Origin: JACKII01 sp965222315 | GTDB lineage: Bacteria > Pseudomonadota > Alphaproteobacteria > Bin95 | Assembly: GCA_965222315.1 (NCBI GenBank) | Contig: OZ244951.1 | Location: 2,108,001-2,172,000, forward strand | Reading direction: 5' to 3' | DNA length: 64,000 nucleotides | Shown: in pieces, positions 35,544-45,088 of the stretch | Layout of the letters: the number at the start of each line of letters is the position of its first letter | Position numbering within the stretch: position 1 is the first letter of the stretch | Notes under the pieces: model-generated | The model's input: the letters and a program-made list of their open reading frames with translations, nothing else | Database searches by the model: none | What the model was told of the DNA's origin: nothing | Translations under genes and position numbers: made by a program

Positions 35544-36536
35544 ATGAGTGACGCGAAGTTGGACGTAGTATGCATTGGCAATGCGATTGTCGATGTGTTG
35601 GCCAGCGTGGATGACAGCTTTCTGGCGGAGAACGGCTTCGACAAAGGCATCATGACTCTGATCGACGAAGATCAGGCGGAGACCATTTACGCCAAGATGG
35701 GCCCGGCCAAGGAAGCCTCCGGCGGGTCGGCAGCGAATACGGCGGCAGGCATCGCCGCACTCGGCGGCAACGGCGCCTATATCGGGCGGGTTCGCGATGA
35801 CCAGTTGGGGCAGATTTTCCGGCACGACATCCGCACGGGCGGTGTCAAGTTCGATACGGCGCCAGCGAGCAACGGCGCCTCTACCGCCCGGTGTTTCGTA
35901 ATGGTAACGCCGGATGCGCAGCGGACCATGATGACCTATCTCGGCGCGTGTACCGAACTGGATAAGGACGATGTGGACCCAGCACTGATCGCTGACGCGA
36001 AAGTGACCTATCTTGAAGGGTACTTGTGGGATCCGCCAAAAGCCAAGGAAGCCATTGCAAATGCAGCGGAAATTGCACATGCGAATGGCCGCAAGGTGGC
36101 GTTGACACTCTCCGACCCGTTCTGCGTCGAGCGGCACCGGGACACCTTCCTTGAACTGATTGCCGAACGGGTCGATATCCTGTTCGCCAATGAGGACGAG
36201 ATCGTGTCGCTGTTCCAAGCCGAATCCTTTGATGATGCCGCCGCCCGCGTTTCCGCTTTCGTGGAAACCGCGGTGCTGACGCGCAGCGCCAAGGGTTCCG
36301 TCGTGATCTCCGGCGGGGAGAAGGTGGAAGTGCCTGCCGAACCGGTGGCCCAGGTTCTGGATACGACCGGTGCCGGCGATCTCTACGCCGCAGGTTTCCT
36401 CTATGGCTACACCCAGGGCCGAAGCATGAAAGACTGCGCCCGCTTCGGTGGCGTGTGCGCGGCGGAAGTCATCAGCCATATGGGCGCGCGCCCGGAGACT
36501 TCGCTTGCCGAGTTGGCTCGCAAAGCGGGCCTCTAG
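35544..36536 (+). CDS. Adenosine kinase-like PfkB-family sugar kinase
   Basis: A 330-residue ribokinase-fold enzyme. KEASGGSAANTAAGIAALGG is the N-terminal PfkB signature and LDTTGAGDLYAAGFLYGY the C-terminal one, with the catalytic Asp and the anion-hole GAGD. The IGNAIVDVLA start and overall pattern are those annotated as adenosine kinase in alphaproteobacteria, which phosphorylates adenosine to AMP. Other nucleoside or sugar substrates are possible. The frame of the following cyclase gene overlaps its 3' end. Confidence 0.85.
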   Translation: MSDAKLDVVCIGNAIVDVLASVDDSFLAENGFDKGIMTLIDEDQAETIYAKMGPAKEASGGSAANTAAGIAALGGNGAYIGRVRDDQLGQIFRHDIRTGGVKFDTAPASNGASTARCFVMVTPDAQRTMMTYLGACTELDKDDVDPALIADAKVTYLEGYLWDPPKAKEAIANAAEIAHANGRKVALTLSDPFCVERHRDTFLELIAERVDILFANEDEIVSLFQAESFDDAAARVSAFVETAVLTRSAKGSVVISGGEKVEVPAEPVAQVLDTTGAGDLYAAGFLYGYTQGRSMKDCARFGGVCAAEVISHMGARPETSLAELARKAGL

Positions 36537-38229
36537 AGCGCGCGCTGCCGGGCGCAGGGCGGGGCTGCAGGGCAACACGCTCCAAAAACTCCGCCTTTGG
36601 TCCGGTCTGGTGCTGATGGCATTTGCGGCAACGCATCTCGCCAATCACGCGGTCGGGTTGGTCTCGCTTGAAGCGATGGAGTCGGTGCGCCTTTGGTTCA
36701 CCGGCTTCTGGCGCAGCCTGCCGATGACCGCCGTCATGCTGGCGGCGGTGACCGCGCACATACTGCTGGCCGTGATGAAGCTGGCGGCCGGCAAGACCTG
36801 GCGCTTGCCGTGGTGGCAGTGGGCGCAGATCGTGCTAGGTTTTCTGATACCGTTTCTCCTCGCCAAGCATCTGCTCGGCACCCGGTTGGTGCACGAAATT
36901 TTTGGCCTGGACGACCGGTACGCGATTGTCCTGCTGGTGAACTGGCCGAGTGAGAGCTGGGGCATGGCCTGGCTGATACTGGCGGTGTGGGTGCATGGCT
37001 GTATCGGTATTCACTATTGGGCGCGGCTCTATCCGGCCTATGCCCGTCTTAAGCCGTGGCTCGCCAGCGCGGCACTGTTGCTGCCGGTACTCGCCTATGC
37101 CGGCTTTTCAACCGCGGGGCGGGAAGTGGCGCGGCTGGTGGCGGACGACCCGTTCTGGCGGGCTGATCTGCTGCGTAGCAGTAATTTTCCCGGCCAACCC
37201 GGCAACGACTTTGTCAATGCGGGCGCAGCGATGGCGGAATACGCGGCGGCTTCGGTCATAGTCTTTTTGCTCGCGGTACGTCTCGGCCGCTTTGCGCTGG
37301 CGGCGCGGCGGGGCGTCGTGGTGACGTATCCGGGCGATCAGAAATTCCGGGTGCCGCGCGGCATCAGTGTGCTGGAGGCCAGCCGGCAGGCCGGCGTGCC
37401 CCATGCCGCCGTCTGTGGGGGCAGGGGGCGCTGCTCCACCTGCCGGGTGTGGCTAGGCCAGGGCGCGGAGCGGCTGGCGGCGCCGAGCGAGGCGGAAAAC
37501 CGGGTGTTGCAACGGATCGGGGCACCGCCGGGCATCCGCCTTGCCTGCCAGGTGCCGGTCAACGGGCCGCTGGAAATTACGCCGCTATTGCCGCCGGCGG
37601 CATCGTCCGGAGGCAGCGCCGGGGACAGCGGCAACCGGCATGGGCGGGAGCGTGATCTGGCCATTCTGTTCTGCGATATACGCGGCTTTACGAGCTTTTC
37701 AGAGCACCGCCTGCCCTATGACGTGGTGTTTGTCCTCAATCGCTATTTCCGGGCCATGAGCGAGGGAATCCAGGCGAATGGGGGCTATGTGGACAAATTC
37801 ATCGGCGATGGCTTGATGGCGCTATTCGGACTGGAAACCGGGCGGGAAGAGGCTTGCCGCCAGGGTCTGGCGGCGGTGCGCGCCATGTCGGAACAGTTGG
37901 AAGTTCTGAACCGCGAACTGGCCCACGAACTGGACGAGCCGTTGCGGATCGGCATCGGCCTGCATGTGGGCCAGGCGATTGTGGGCGAATTGGGGCACGG
38001 GCGCGCAGCGTCGCTCACCGCGATCGGCGATACGGTAAACGTCTCGAGTCGCCTGGAGATGATGACGAAGGACTATGCCTGCGAGGCGGTGATCTCTGAG
38101 GATGTGGCGGCAGCGGCCGGCCTCTCGACCGAGGGGATGGAGCACCGCGAACTGCCGATCCGCGGACGGTCCCAGCCCTTGCCATTGTTCCTGCTGAACC
38201 AGGGAAGCGACCTGCCGCGGATCGAGTAA
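36448..38229 (+). CDS. Membrane adenylate cyclase with cytochrome-b-like anchor and 2Fe-2S ferredoxin domain
   Basis: Up to 593 residues. Six hydrophobic helices (about 52-280) contain His residues in ATHLANHAVG, VTAHILL and WVHGCIGIHYW, like the haem-binding succinate-dehydrogenase anchor. Residues about 290-380 form a plant-type ferredoxin domain with the cluster Cys at 323, 329, 332 (CGGRGRCSTC) and 367. A class III cyclase domain follows, with metal Asp in AILFCDIRGFTSFSE and KFIGDGLMALFG, and TAIGDTVNVSSRLE near the end. It should make cAMP in response to a redox signal. The start is uncertain: ATG 36448 and TTG 36505 both overlap the kinase gene, and no start between its stop and the first helix is in frame. 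Confidence 0.85.
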   Translation: MACARRKSSAIWARARRLRLPSWLAKRASRARAAGRRAGLQGNTLQKLRLWSGLVLMAFAATHLANHAVGLVSLEAMESVRLWFTGFWRSLPMTAVMLAAVTAHILLAVMKLAAGKTWRLPWWQWAQIVLGFLIPFLLAKHLLGTRLVHEIFGLDDRYAIVLLVNWPSESWGMAWLILAVWVHGCIGIHYWARLYPAYARLKPWLASAALLLPVLAYAGFSTAGREVARLVADDPFWRADLLRSSNFPGQPGNDFVNAGAAMAEYAAASVIVFLLAVRLGRFALAARRGVVVTYPGDQKFRVPRGISVLEASRQAGVPHAAVCGGRGRCSTCRVWLGQGAERLAAPSEAENRVLQRIGAPPGIRLACQVPVNGPLEITPLLPPAASSGGSAGDSGNRHGRERDLAILFCDIRGFTSFSEHRLPYDVVFVLNRYFRAMSEGIQANGGYVDKFIGDGLMALFGLETGREEACRQGLAAVRAMSEQLEVLNRELAHELDEPLRIGIGLHVGQAIVGELGHGRAASLTAIGDTVNVSSRLEMMTKDYACEAVISEDVAAAAGLSTEGMEHRELPIRGRSQPLPLFLLNQGSDLPRIE

Positions 38230-38323
38230 CGGCCAGGGTAGCAAGAGTTCAGAATTTCTGCGTGTTTGCCTAGTGAATGCCGTGTAAGATCAATACCGTT
38301 CCGGTAACAGGTAGGTTAGTGCC

Positions 38324-38599
38324 ATGGACGGAAAAGCCGTAAAGCCTCCCAAGGGACAGGCCCAAAGCGCTCCGCCAAAGCCCACACGCCAGCCAAAAGC
38401 CAACAATGCAGTAGGGCCGGCAGTCAAGACGCTGCGCGTTTTGCAAGCCTCCGCCGACAATTCCGGCCATGCCCGCAAGCTTCGCCAATTGAAGAAGATT
38501 GCCTACCTGCGCCCCAACGCCGGCGCGTTGCGGCAGTTGAGTGGCGATGAACAGTTGCTGCTGCAACGAATGCGGCTTGCCGGGCGGCGCGCAATTTAG
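38324..38599 (+). CDS. Small basic hypothetical protein
   Basis: A 91-residue frame with ATG 38324 after a weak AGG. The N-terminus is Lys/Pro/Ala-rich and disordered (KPPKGQAQSAPPKPTRQPK); the C-terminal half is a likely helical, Arg/Lys/Leu-rich segment (HARKLRQLKKIAYLRPNAG). It is not recognised. The basic charge could suit nucleic-acid binding, but that is a guess. An opposite-strand frame overlaps it and is judged a shadow because it reads through the promoter side. It might be noncoding. Confidence 0.4.
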   Translation: MDGKAVKPPKGQAQSAPPKPTRQPKANNAVGPAVKTLRVLQASADNSGHARKLRQLKKIAYLRPNAGALRQLSGDEQLLLQRMRLAGRRAI

Positions 38600-38626
38600 A
38601 AGCCCACATTTCCGGTCGGCTTGTAG

Positions 38627-39493
38627 CTAGCCGCCCAGTCCCTCCATAAACCGCCGCACCGCATCAATGTGCCGGTCCCAGGTTGCATAGCCCTGCCCCA
38701 GAGTCTGCACGCTGATATGCGTCGCGCCCAGGGACTTCCAGCGTTCGGCGTCATGCAGCCATTGGTCCACGTCGTCGCCCTTGCAGTAGACCGTAGCGTC
38801 CAGACCGAATTTGGCAGGGTCGCGACCATACTGCTCCAGCAATTTGAAGACGCGCTCCATCCGCCCTTCGGTCTTGTCGTCCAGCGGCATGCGAGGGAAG
38901 AAGCCATCCAGCAGGCGGCAGACCCGCTCGATAGCCACCGGACGGAACGCCCCACCCCATATCGGTATGGGCCGCTGTACCGGCAAAGGGTTGATGCCCG
39001 CGTCGTTGATCGTATGCTCCCGCCCCTTGTAAGTGACCAGGTCGCTGGTCCAGAGCTGGCGCAGCACCTCCACCTGCTCCTCCAGGCGGCGGCCGCGGGT
39101 TGTGAAATCCGCGTTCAGCGCCTCGTATTCGACCGCGTTCCAGCCGATGCCGACGCCCAGGCGCAACCGGCCCTGGGTCAGCACATCGACCTCCGCCGCC
39201 TGCTTGGCTACCAGCGCAGTCTGGCGTTGGGGCAGGATGACGATGCCTGTCACCATTTCGATAGTCTTGGTCACGCCGGCCAGAAAACCCATCAGCACGA
39301 AAGGCTCGTGAAACTTGTGCTGGTGGTCGTAGGGGCCGGACCAGTCTGGCCGCGACGCGGTACCGGCGCCCAGCACATGGTCAAACGTCAGGATATGCCG
39401 GTAGCCGAGTGCCTCTAAAGCCTGAGCATAGTCCCGGATTGCACCCGGATCAGGGGCAATTTCAGGGGCAGGAAAGACGACACCGTATTGCAT
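38627..39493 (-). CDS. LLM-class (luciferase-like) F420/FMN-dependent oxidoreductase
   Basis: A 288-residue TIM barrel of the bacterial-luciferase family: HILTFDHVLGAG, MVTGIVILPQRQTALVAKQ, LGVGIGWNAVEYEALN and PIPIWGGAF are characteristic of the F420-dependent branch. No F420 biosynthesis genes are in the window, so the cofactor may be FMN or F420. The substrate is unknown. It follows ettA on the same strand after about 30 bp. Confidence 0.82.
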   Translation of the reverse strand: MQYGVVFPAPEIAPDPGAIRDYAQALEALGYRHILTFDHVLGAGTASRPDWSGPYDHQHKFHEPFVLMGFLAGVTKTIEMVTGIVILPQRQTALVAKQAAEVDVLTQGRLRLGVGIGWNAVEYEALNADFTTRGRRLEEQVEVLRQLWTSDLVTYKGREHTINDAGINPLPVQRPIPIWGGAFRPVAIERVCRLLDGFFPRMPLDDKTEGRMERVFKLLEQYGRDPAKFGLDATVYCKGDDVDQWLHDAERWKSLGATHISVQTLGQGYATWDRHIDAVRRFMEGLGG

Positions 39494-39523
39494 GGGGGCC
39501 TTCGATTGCCAGTGGACTGGCGG

Positions 39524-41206
<1,683 letters not shown>

Positions 41207-41249
41207 GGCCGTTGGTCCTCTGTACGCGCCGATTGCAGGGAGGCGCGCT

Positions 41250-42608
41250 TCAAAATGGGGAAGGTAGCGCGTTTGTAGCGAAGGCTTGCGGCCGGGGCAA
41301 TGCGGGCTGTGCATTTCCGCAGGCGAGGCCGAGCAGGATGGCCAGAACAGCGGCATTGATGGGAGCGTAGAGGCTGAAATCCACGAGGCCATGGCTGGCG
41401 AATAACACGAGGACGCCAAGCGCGGCGGCTTTGCTTTCCAGGGCCGCGGGGGCGGGCAGCGCGGTTCGGGTGCGCCAAACCTGCCGGGCGCAGAGGAGGA
41501 CGGCTGCGATGGCGGCCAATGCTGCGGGGAAGCCACGCTCGGCGATGGTCTGGAGGTAGATATTGTGGGCCCGGAGAATATGGCGATCGCCCCAATCGCC
41601 CGGCCAAATCTGCAACGCCTGATCCAGGCTGCCGAGGCCAAGCCAGAAGTGGGCCTGGGCGATGCCGGCGGAGGCTTGCCATATGGCGAGGCGGACGGGC
41701 AGATCCTGCCAGAGGTTGGCAAGGCGAAGTCCGGTGAGCGTGAACAGGCTCAGTACTGCCAGCCCGGTGACGCCCGCTAGTATGACGGCCAAGGCCGGGC
41801 GCGGTGGCCGGGTCAGCAGCAAGACTGTAGCGCAGCTCACGAGGGTGGCGGCGAGTCCGGCGCGGGAGTGGGAGGCGATGGCGCCCGCGGCGCACAGGAG
41901 GGCCAGGCAAAGCCAGTACGGCCATCGCTTTGTCGGGCCCGTGGTGAGGATGGCCAGGCTGATAGTCAGCCCGGCCCCGGCAAAAGCGCAGAATGCGTTG
42001 CGGCTGGTAAACGGAAACACTGCGTCGGCGGCATGACGGACCTTGCCAAGGTTGATGCCATGCTGGTCGGGCGTCAGTGCCAGGGCAGCGAGGGCGTATA
42101 GGGCGATGGTGGAGGCAGCGGCAGCAAGCACGCTGAGCGTGTGCCCCGTACGCGCCAGCACGAGACCGTGCGCGAACAGGCCGGCGTAGGCGGCAAGCCG
42201 AAGGGCGTCGCTGCGGGCAGCATGGGGGTCGAGGGCGATGCCGCCGCTCCCGATCGCTGGGAGGGCCGCCGCGGCATCCGTCCAGACCGGATGGGCGAGT
42301 GCAGGCAAGGGCAGGCTCTGTAGCCAGCACCAAAGGCATAGCAGGAGCCAGAGCATTGCGGCGGCAGCAAGGGCGCGCGGCAGGCGCGGTGGCGAGGCGG
42401 CAAAGGCAGCCGCGCCGAGGCCGCCTGCCAGCAGAACCAGCCCCTCCGCCCACGCGGCCTCCCCGCCGCGGCCCAGCGCTGCCAGGCCGAGCAATACCCA
42501 AACGCCTGCGCCTGCCAGGACGGGCAGAAGGGTTTTTGCGCTGAGGCCGGATGCCTGCCGGGTGCCCGGCGTCGGTTGTGCTGCATTCCTGGTGAAAGAT
42601 GGGGCCAT
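41250..42608 (-). CDS. O-antigen ligase/polymerase-like membrane protein
   Basis: A 452-residue, very hydrophobic protein with about ten to twelve membrane helices and the Wzy_C-type region: SHSRAGLAATLVSCATVLLL, HFWLGLGSLDQALQIWPG and the periplasmic loop HILRAHNIYLQTIAERG, where the AHN...E motif matches O-antigen ligases. It would join glycan chains to an acceptor in the periplasm, or polymerise them. No glycosyltransferase cluster is adjacent, so the target is unknown. It precedes ettA by 43 bp on the same strand; a second long frame overlapping it is a shadow. Confidence 0.8.
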   Translation of the reverse strand: MAPSFTRNAAQPTPGTRQASGLSAKTLLPVLAGAGVWVLLGLAALGRGGEAAWAEGLVLLAGGLGAAAFAASPPRLPRALAAAAMLWLLLCLWCWLQSLPLPALAHPVWTDAAAALPAIGSGGIALDPHAARSDALRLAAYAGLFAHGLVLARTGHTLSVLAAAASTIALYALAALALTPDQHGINLGKVRHAADAVFPFTSRNAFCAFAGAGLTISLAILTTGPTKRWPYWLCLALLCAAGAIASHSRAGLAATLVSCATVLLLTRPPRPALAVILAGVTGLAVLSLFTLTGLRLANLWQDLPVRLAIWQASAGIAQAHFWLGLGSLDQALQIWPGDWGDRHILRAHNIYLQTIAERGFPAALAAIAAVLLCARQVWRTRTALPAPAALESKAAALGVLVLFASHGLVDFSLYAPINAAVLAILLGLACGNAQPALPRPQAFATNALPSPF

Positions 42609-42749
42609 GGCGCGGTTGGAGTCTCTCGGAGGTCGAGGTGGGCTGCGCCTGGATCAGAAACCAATACTGGTTAACGGCAGCTTAACCTCTGCTTAACCAA
42701 TGGGCCGTTAAGCTCCCGGTAAGCAAGATACGCGATAAAGGAGCATCCG
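42609..42749. promoter_or_regulatory. Divergent promoter region
   Basis: This 141-bp region separates the O-antigen ligase-like gene from the peptidoglycan-binding gene and must drive both. The repeated GGTTAA/CTTAAC words (42670-42712) stand out, but no specific regulator can be named. AAAGGAGCA before the ATG at 42750 is a clear ribosome site. Confidence 0.35.
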
Positions 42750-43751
42750 ATGCCGAAACGCATTCTGAGTGCCGCCGCGGCGGTGCTGCTTCTGCTCGGT
42801 CTGCCATTCATTGCGAAGGCGGCGGGCGATCCGCTGGTCTATGCGGTGCAGGAAGCACTGCTGGACGAGGGGTATGATCCGGGTTGGCCCGACGGTGTGC
42901 AGGGGCCGAAGACCCGCCGCGCGATCCGCGCGTTCGAGGCGGACTACAGCCTGCCCGATACCGGGACAATGACACCGGGGCTCGTGTATGCGCTGGGACT
43001 GGCGGCCTACGCGACCGAACTGGGCGTCATGGAGTTCGAGAATGTCCGGATGCTGGCGCCGCCGCCGGGGGCTGAGCGCTTTACCGTTTCGACCAATGCG
43101 GCGGTGGATACCGATGCCGGAACGCCCCAGCGCCGGCAATCCGCAGCCAGGCAGCCGCCGCAACAGGCTCCGGCCCGGCAGGCTCAGGCTGGGCGGGCGC
43201 CGCCGCAGTTGGAGCTTCAGCCAGTGTTCCGGGTTCGGGACTTCCATCCGCTTTTGCCGGATACGGCGAAGGATGGGGTAGCCTCGGCATCGGCGGCAGG
43301 GCAGAGCCAAGCCGGCGTGTCGCTTCGTGCTGAGACGGTGCCGCGGAGGGAGCTGCAATCCGGCTCGCACACGCGCCCGGGGAATGACGCACGGAATGGC
43401 GCAAGGCCTGATGCGGAGAAGGCGAAGAGTGCTGCCTCCCAAATCCCGGCGGCCGAGGACCGGTTTGCGCCGCGCAATTGGCTGATCCGTGATTTCAGGC
43501 CAGACGGTATGGCAAGCGGCCCGGCCTTCGGCGTGTTCCTGGAGGAGGGCGGCAAGGTCGTCGGCCCGCGCTTCGCGGAACGGCTCCGCTGGGAGGCCGA
43601 CGGCGCGCGCTTCACCATGATCTACCGCAACAGCATCGGCCAGGAGGTGAGGCGAACGGGCCTGCTCAACGGTCTGAACCGCATCGACGGGGAGGCGGCC
43701 GGTCCCGGCGGCAAGACCTGGCGCTGGGTGGCGGAGGCGAAGCCGCTGTAG
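42750..43751 (+). CDS. Exported peptidoglycan-binding-domain protein
   Basis: A 333-residue secreted protein. Residues 1-24 are a signal peptide (ILSAAAAVLLLLGLPFIAKA). A PG_binding_1 domain follows (VQEALLDEGYDPGWPDGVQGPKTRRAIRAFEADYSLPDTG), then a Gln/Pro/Ala-rich linker (about 115-235) and a C-terminal domain starting FAPRNWLIRDFRPDG and ending TWRWVAEAKPL that is not recognised. It probably binds cell-wall peptidoglycan in the periplasm. No catalytic residues of an amidase or transpeptidase were seen. Confidence 0.75.
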   Translation: MPKRILSAAAAVLLLLGLPFIAKAAGDPLVYAVQEALLDEGYDPGWPDGVQGPKTRRAIRAFEADYSLPDTGTMTPGLVYALGLAAYATELGVMEFENVRMLAPPPGAERFTVSTNAAVDTDAGTPQRRQSAARQPPQQAPARQAQAGRAPPQLELQPVFRVRDFHPLLPDTAKDGVASASAAGQSQAGVSLRAETVPRRELQSGSHTRPGNDARNGARPDAEKAKSAASQIPAAEDRFAPRNWLIRDFRPDGMASGPAFGVFLEEGGKVVGPRFAERLRWEADGARFTMIYRNSIGQEVRRTGLLNGLNRIDGEAAGPGGKTWRWVAEAKPL

Positions 43752-43760
43752 CCGGGACGA

Positions 43761-44204
43761 TCAGAGCGCCATCCGCATTTCGTCGCCCACGGTTTTCAGG
43801 CCGTATTTCTCATAGAAGGGCCGGTTGTGGGTGGTCCACTCGACCAGATAGAGGCCGTATTCGGCGCAGCCGCGCTGGCGAGCCTCGGCGATGGTGGCCT
43901 CCAGCAGCAGGCCACCCAGCTTCTTGCCGCGGGCCTCCGGGGCGACGATCAGCTCCTCCAACTGGCAATATTCGCCGCCGTAGCGCATGGCGAGGTTGAA
44001 GGTCACGGACGCGCTGCCGAGCAGCATGTGACTGCCGTCCGCCTGGGCCTCCTCCGCCACCAGGATCTGACCGCGCTCGCGGGTGAGCAATTGGCGGAAT
44101 ACAGTGGTCCAGGCGGGTTGGGGCTGCTCGTTCCGCAGCAGCGAGAGCAGTTCGAGGCAGCGCGCCTCGTCCTGCGGGAGGGCCGGGCGGATAGTGATGG
44201 TCAT
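43761..44204 (-). CDS. GNAT-family N-acetyltransferase
   Basis: A 147-residue acetyltransferase. The acetyl-CoA pyrophosphate loop is PEARGKKLGGLLLEATI, preceded by the beta4 strand CQLEELIVA; AEYGLYLVEWTTHNRPFYEKYGL is the C-terminal part. The substrate is unknown. It lies 10 bp after the SDR gene on the same strand, and its stop is 10 bp from the stop of the convergent peptidoglycan-binding gene. Confidence 0.85.
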   Translation of the reverse strand: MTITIRPALPQDEARCLELLSLLRNEQPQPAWTTVFRQLLTRERGQILVAEEAQADGSHMLLGSASVTFNLAMRYGGEYCQLEELIVAPEARGKKLGGLLLEATIAEARQRGCAEYGLYLVEWTTHNRPFYEKYGLKTVGDEMRMAL

Positions 44205-44214
44205 TGCTGGCTCC

Positions 44215-44988
44215 TCACCGGCTGCCGCCGTCGACGCGCAGGGTGGTGCCGGTGGTGTAGCTGGAGGCGTCGCTGGCGAAATAGAGCGCCGCGCCGACGA
44301 TCTCGTTCGGCTGGCCGCCGCGCTTCAGCGAGATGCGGGTGCGGGCGCGGTCCTCAAATGCTTCGGAGTGGAACCAGCCGACGGAGATGTCCGTCTCGAA
44401 CGGTCCCGGAATGATGCAGTTCACGCGCACCTTCGGCCCGTACTCCATGGCGAAGGTGGTGGTCATGTGGTTCAGCGCCCGCTTGGCCGCGCCGTAGGGG
44501 GCAGTCGTCGGGTCGGGGTTCACGCTGGCCGTGGACGACACATTGATGATGGAGCCGCCATCGCCCGCTGCCATCCGCGCGCCCACCATGGCCATGGCGC
44601 GGAAGGGGCCCTTCAGGTTGACGGCAAAAACCTTGTCGTAGAGCGCCTCGTCCACATCGTTCAGGGATGGGTAGAGGGGCGACAGGCCGGCATTGTTCAC
44701 CAGCACATCCAGCCGGCCATAGTGCGCATAGGCCGTCTCCACCATGGCCTCCACTTCGTTCCAGTCGCCGACATTGCAGGCATAGGGGAAGGCGCGGCGG
44801 CCCGTGGCCTCCTGAATTTCGGCGGCCAGTTCTTCGCATTGGGCAAGCTTGCGGCTGGCGATCATCACGTCCGCGCCCGCCTGGGCGAACGCGCGGACCA
44901 TCTCCCGGCCAAGGCCCCGGCTGCCGCCGGTCACGAGCGCGATCTTGCCGGTCAGGTCGAAGAGGGCGTTGGGAGTGTAGTCGGTCAT
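44215..44988 (-). CDS. Short-chain dehydrogenase/reductase (SDR)
   Basis: A 257-residue classical SDR: TGGSRGLGREM binds the nucleotide, NNAGLSPLYP is the NNAG motif, the catalytic Ser is in NVSSTASVN and the Tyr/Lys pair in APYGAAKRALN. The C-terminus has IPGPFETD. It is probably NAD(P)-dependent and acts on a hydroxy- or keto-acyl or alcohol substrate. ATG 44988 is taken because the fold begins there; upstream residues in the longer frame are unrelated. It diverges from an acyl-CoA ligase, which may use the same pathway. Confidence 0.85.
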   Translation of the reverse strand: MTDYTPNALFDLTGKIALVTGGSRGLGREMVRAFAQAGADVMIASRKLAQCEELAAEIQEATGRRAFPYACNVGDWNEVEAMVETAYAHYGRLDVLVNNAGLSPLYPSLNDVDEALYDKVFAVNLKGPFRAMAMVGARMAAGDGGSIINVSSTASVNPDPTTAPYGAAKRALNHMTTTFAMEYGPKVRVNCIIPGPFETDISVGWFHSEAFEDRARTRISLKRGGQPNEIVGAALYFASDASSYTTGTTLRVDGGSR

Positions 44989-45088
44989 GACGTCAGGCGG
45001 TCCTCTATGGCAACACAGGTTCTTGCCCGCTGGCCCGCGGGCGTTAGGCTCTAGCATAACCACGCCCAAGCCGATACGGGAGCCCAAG

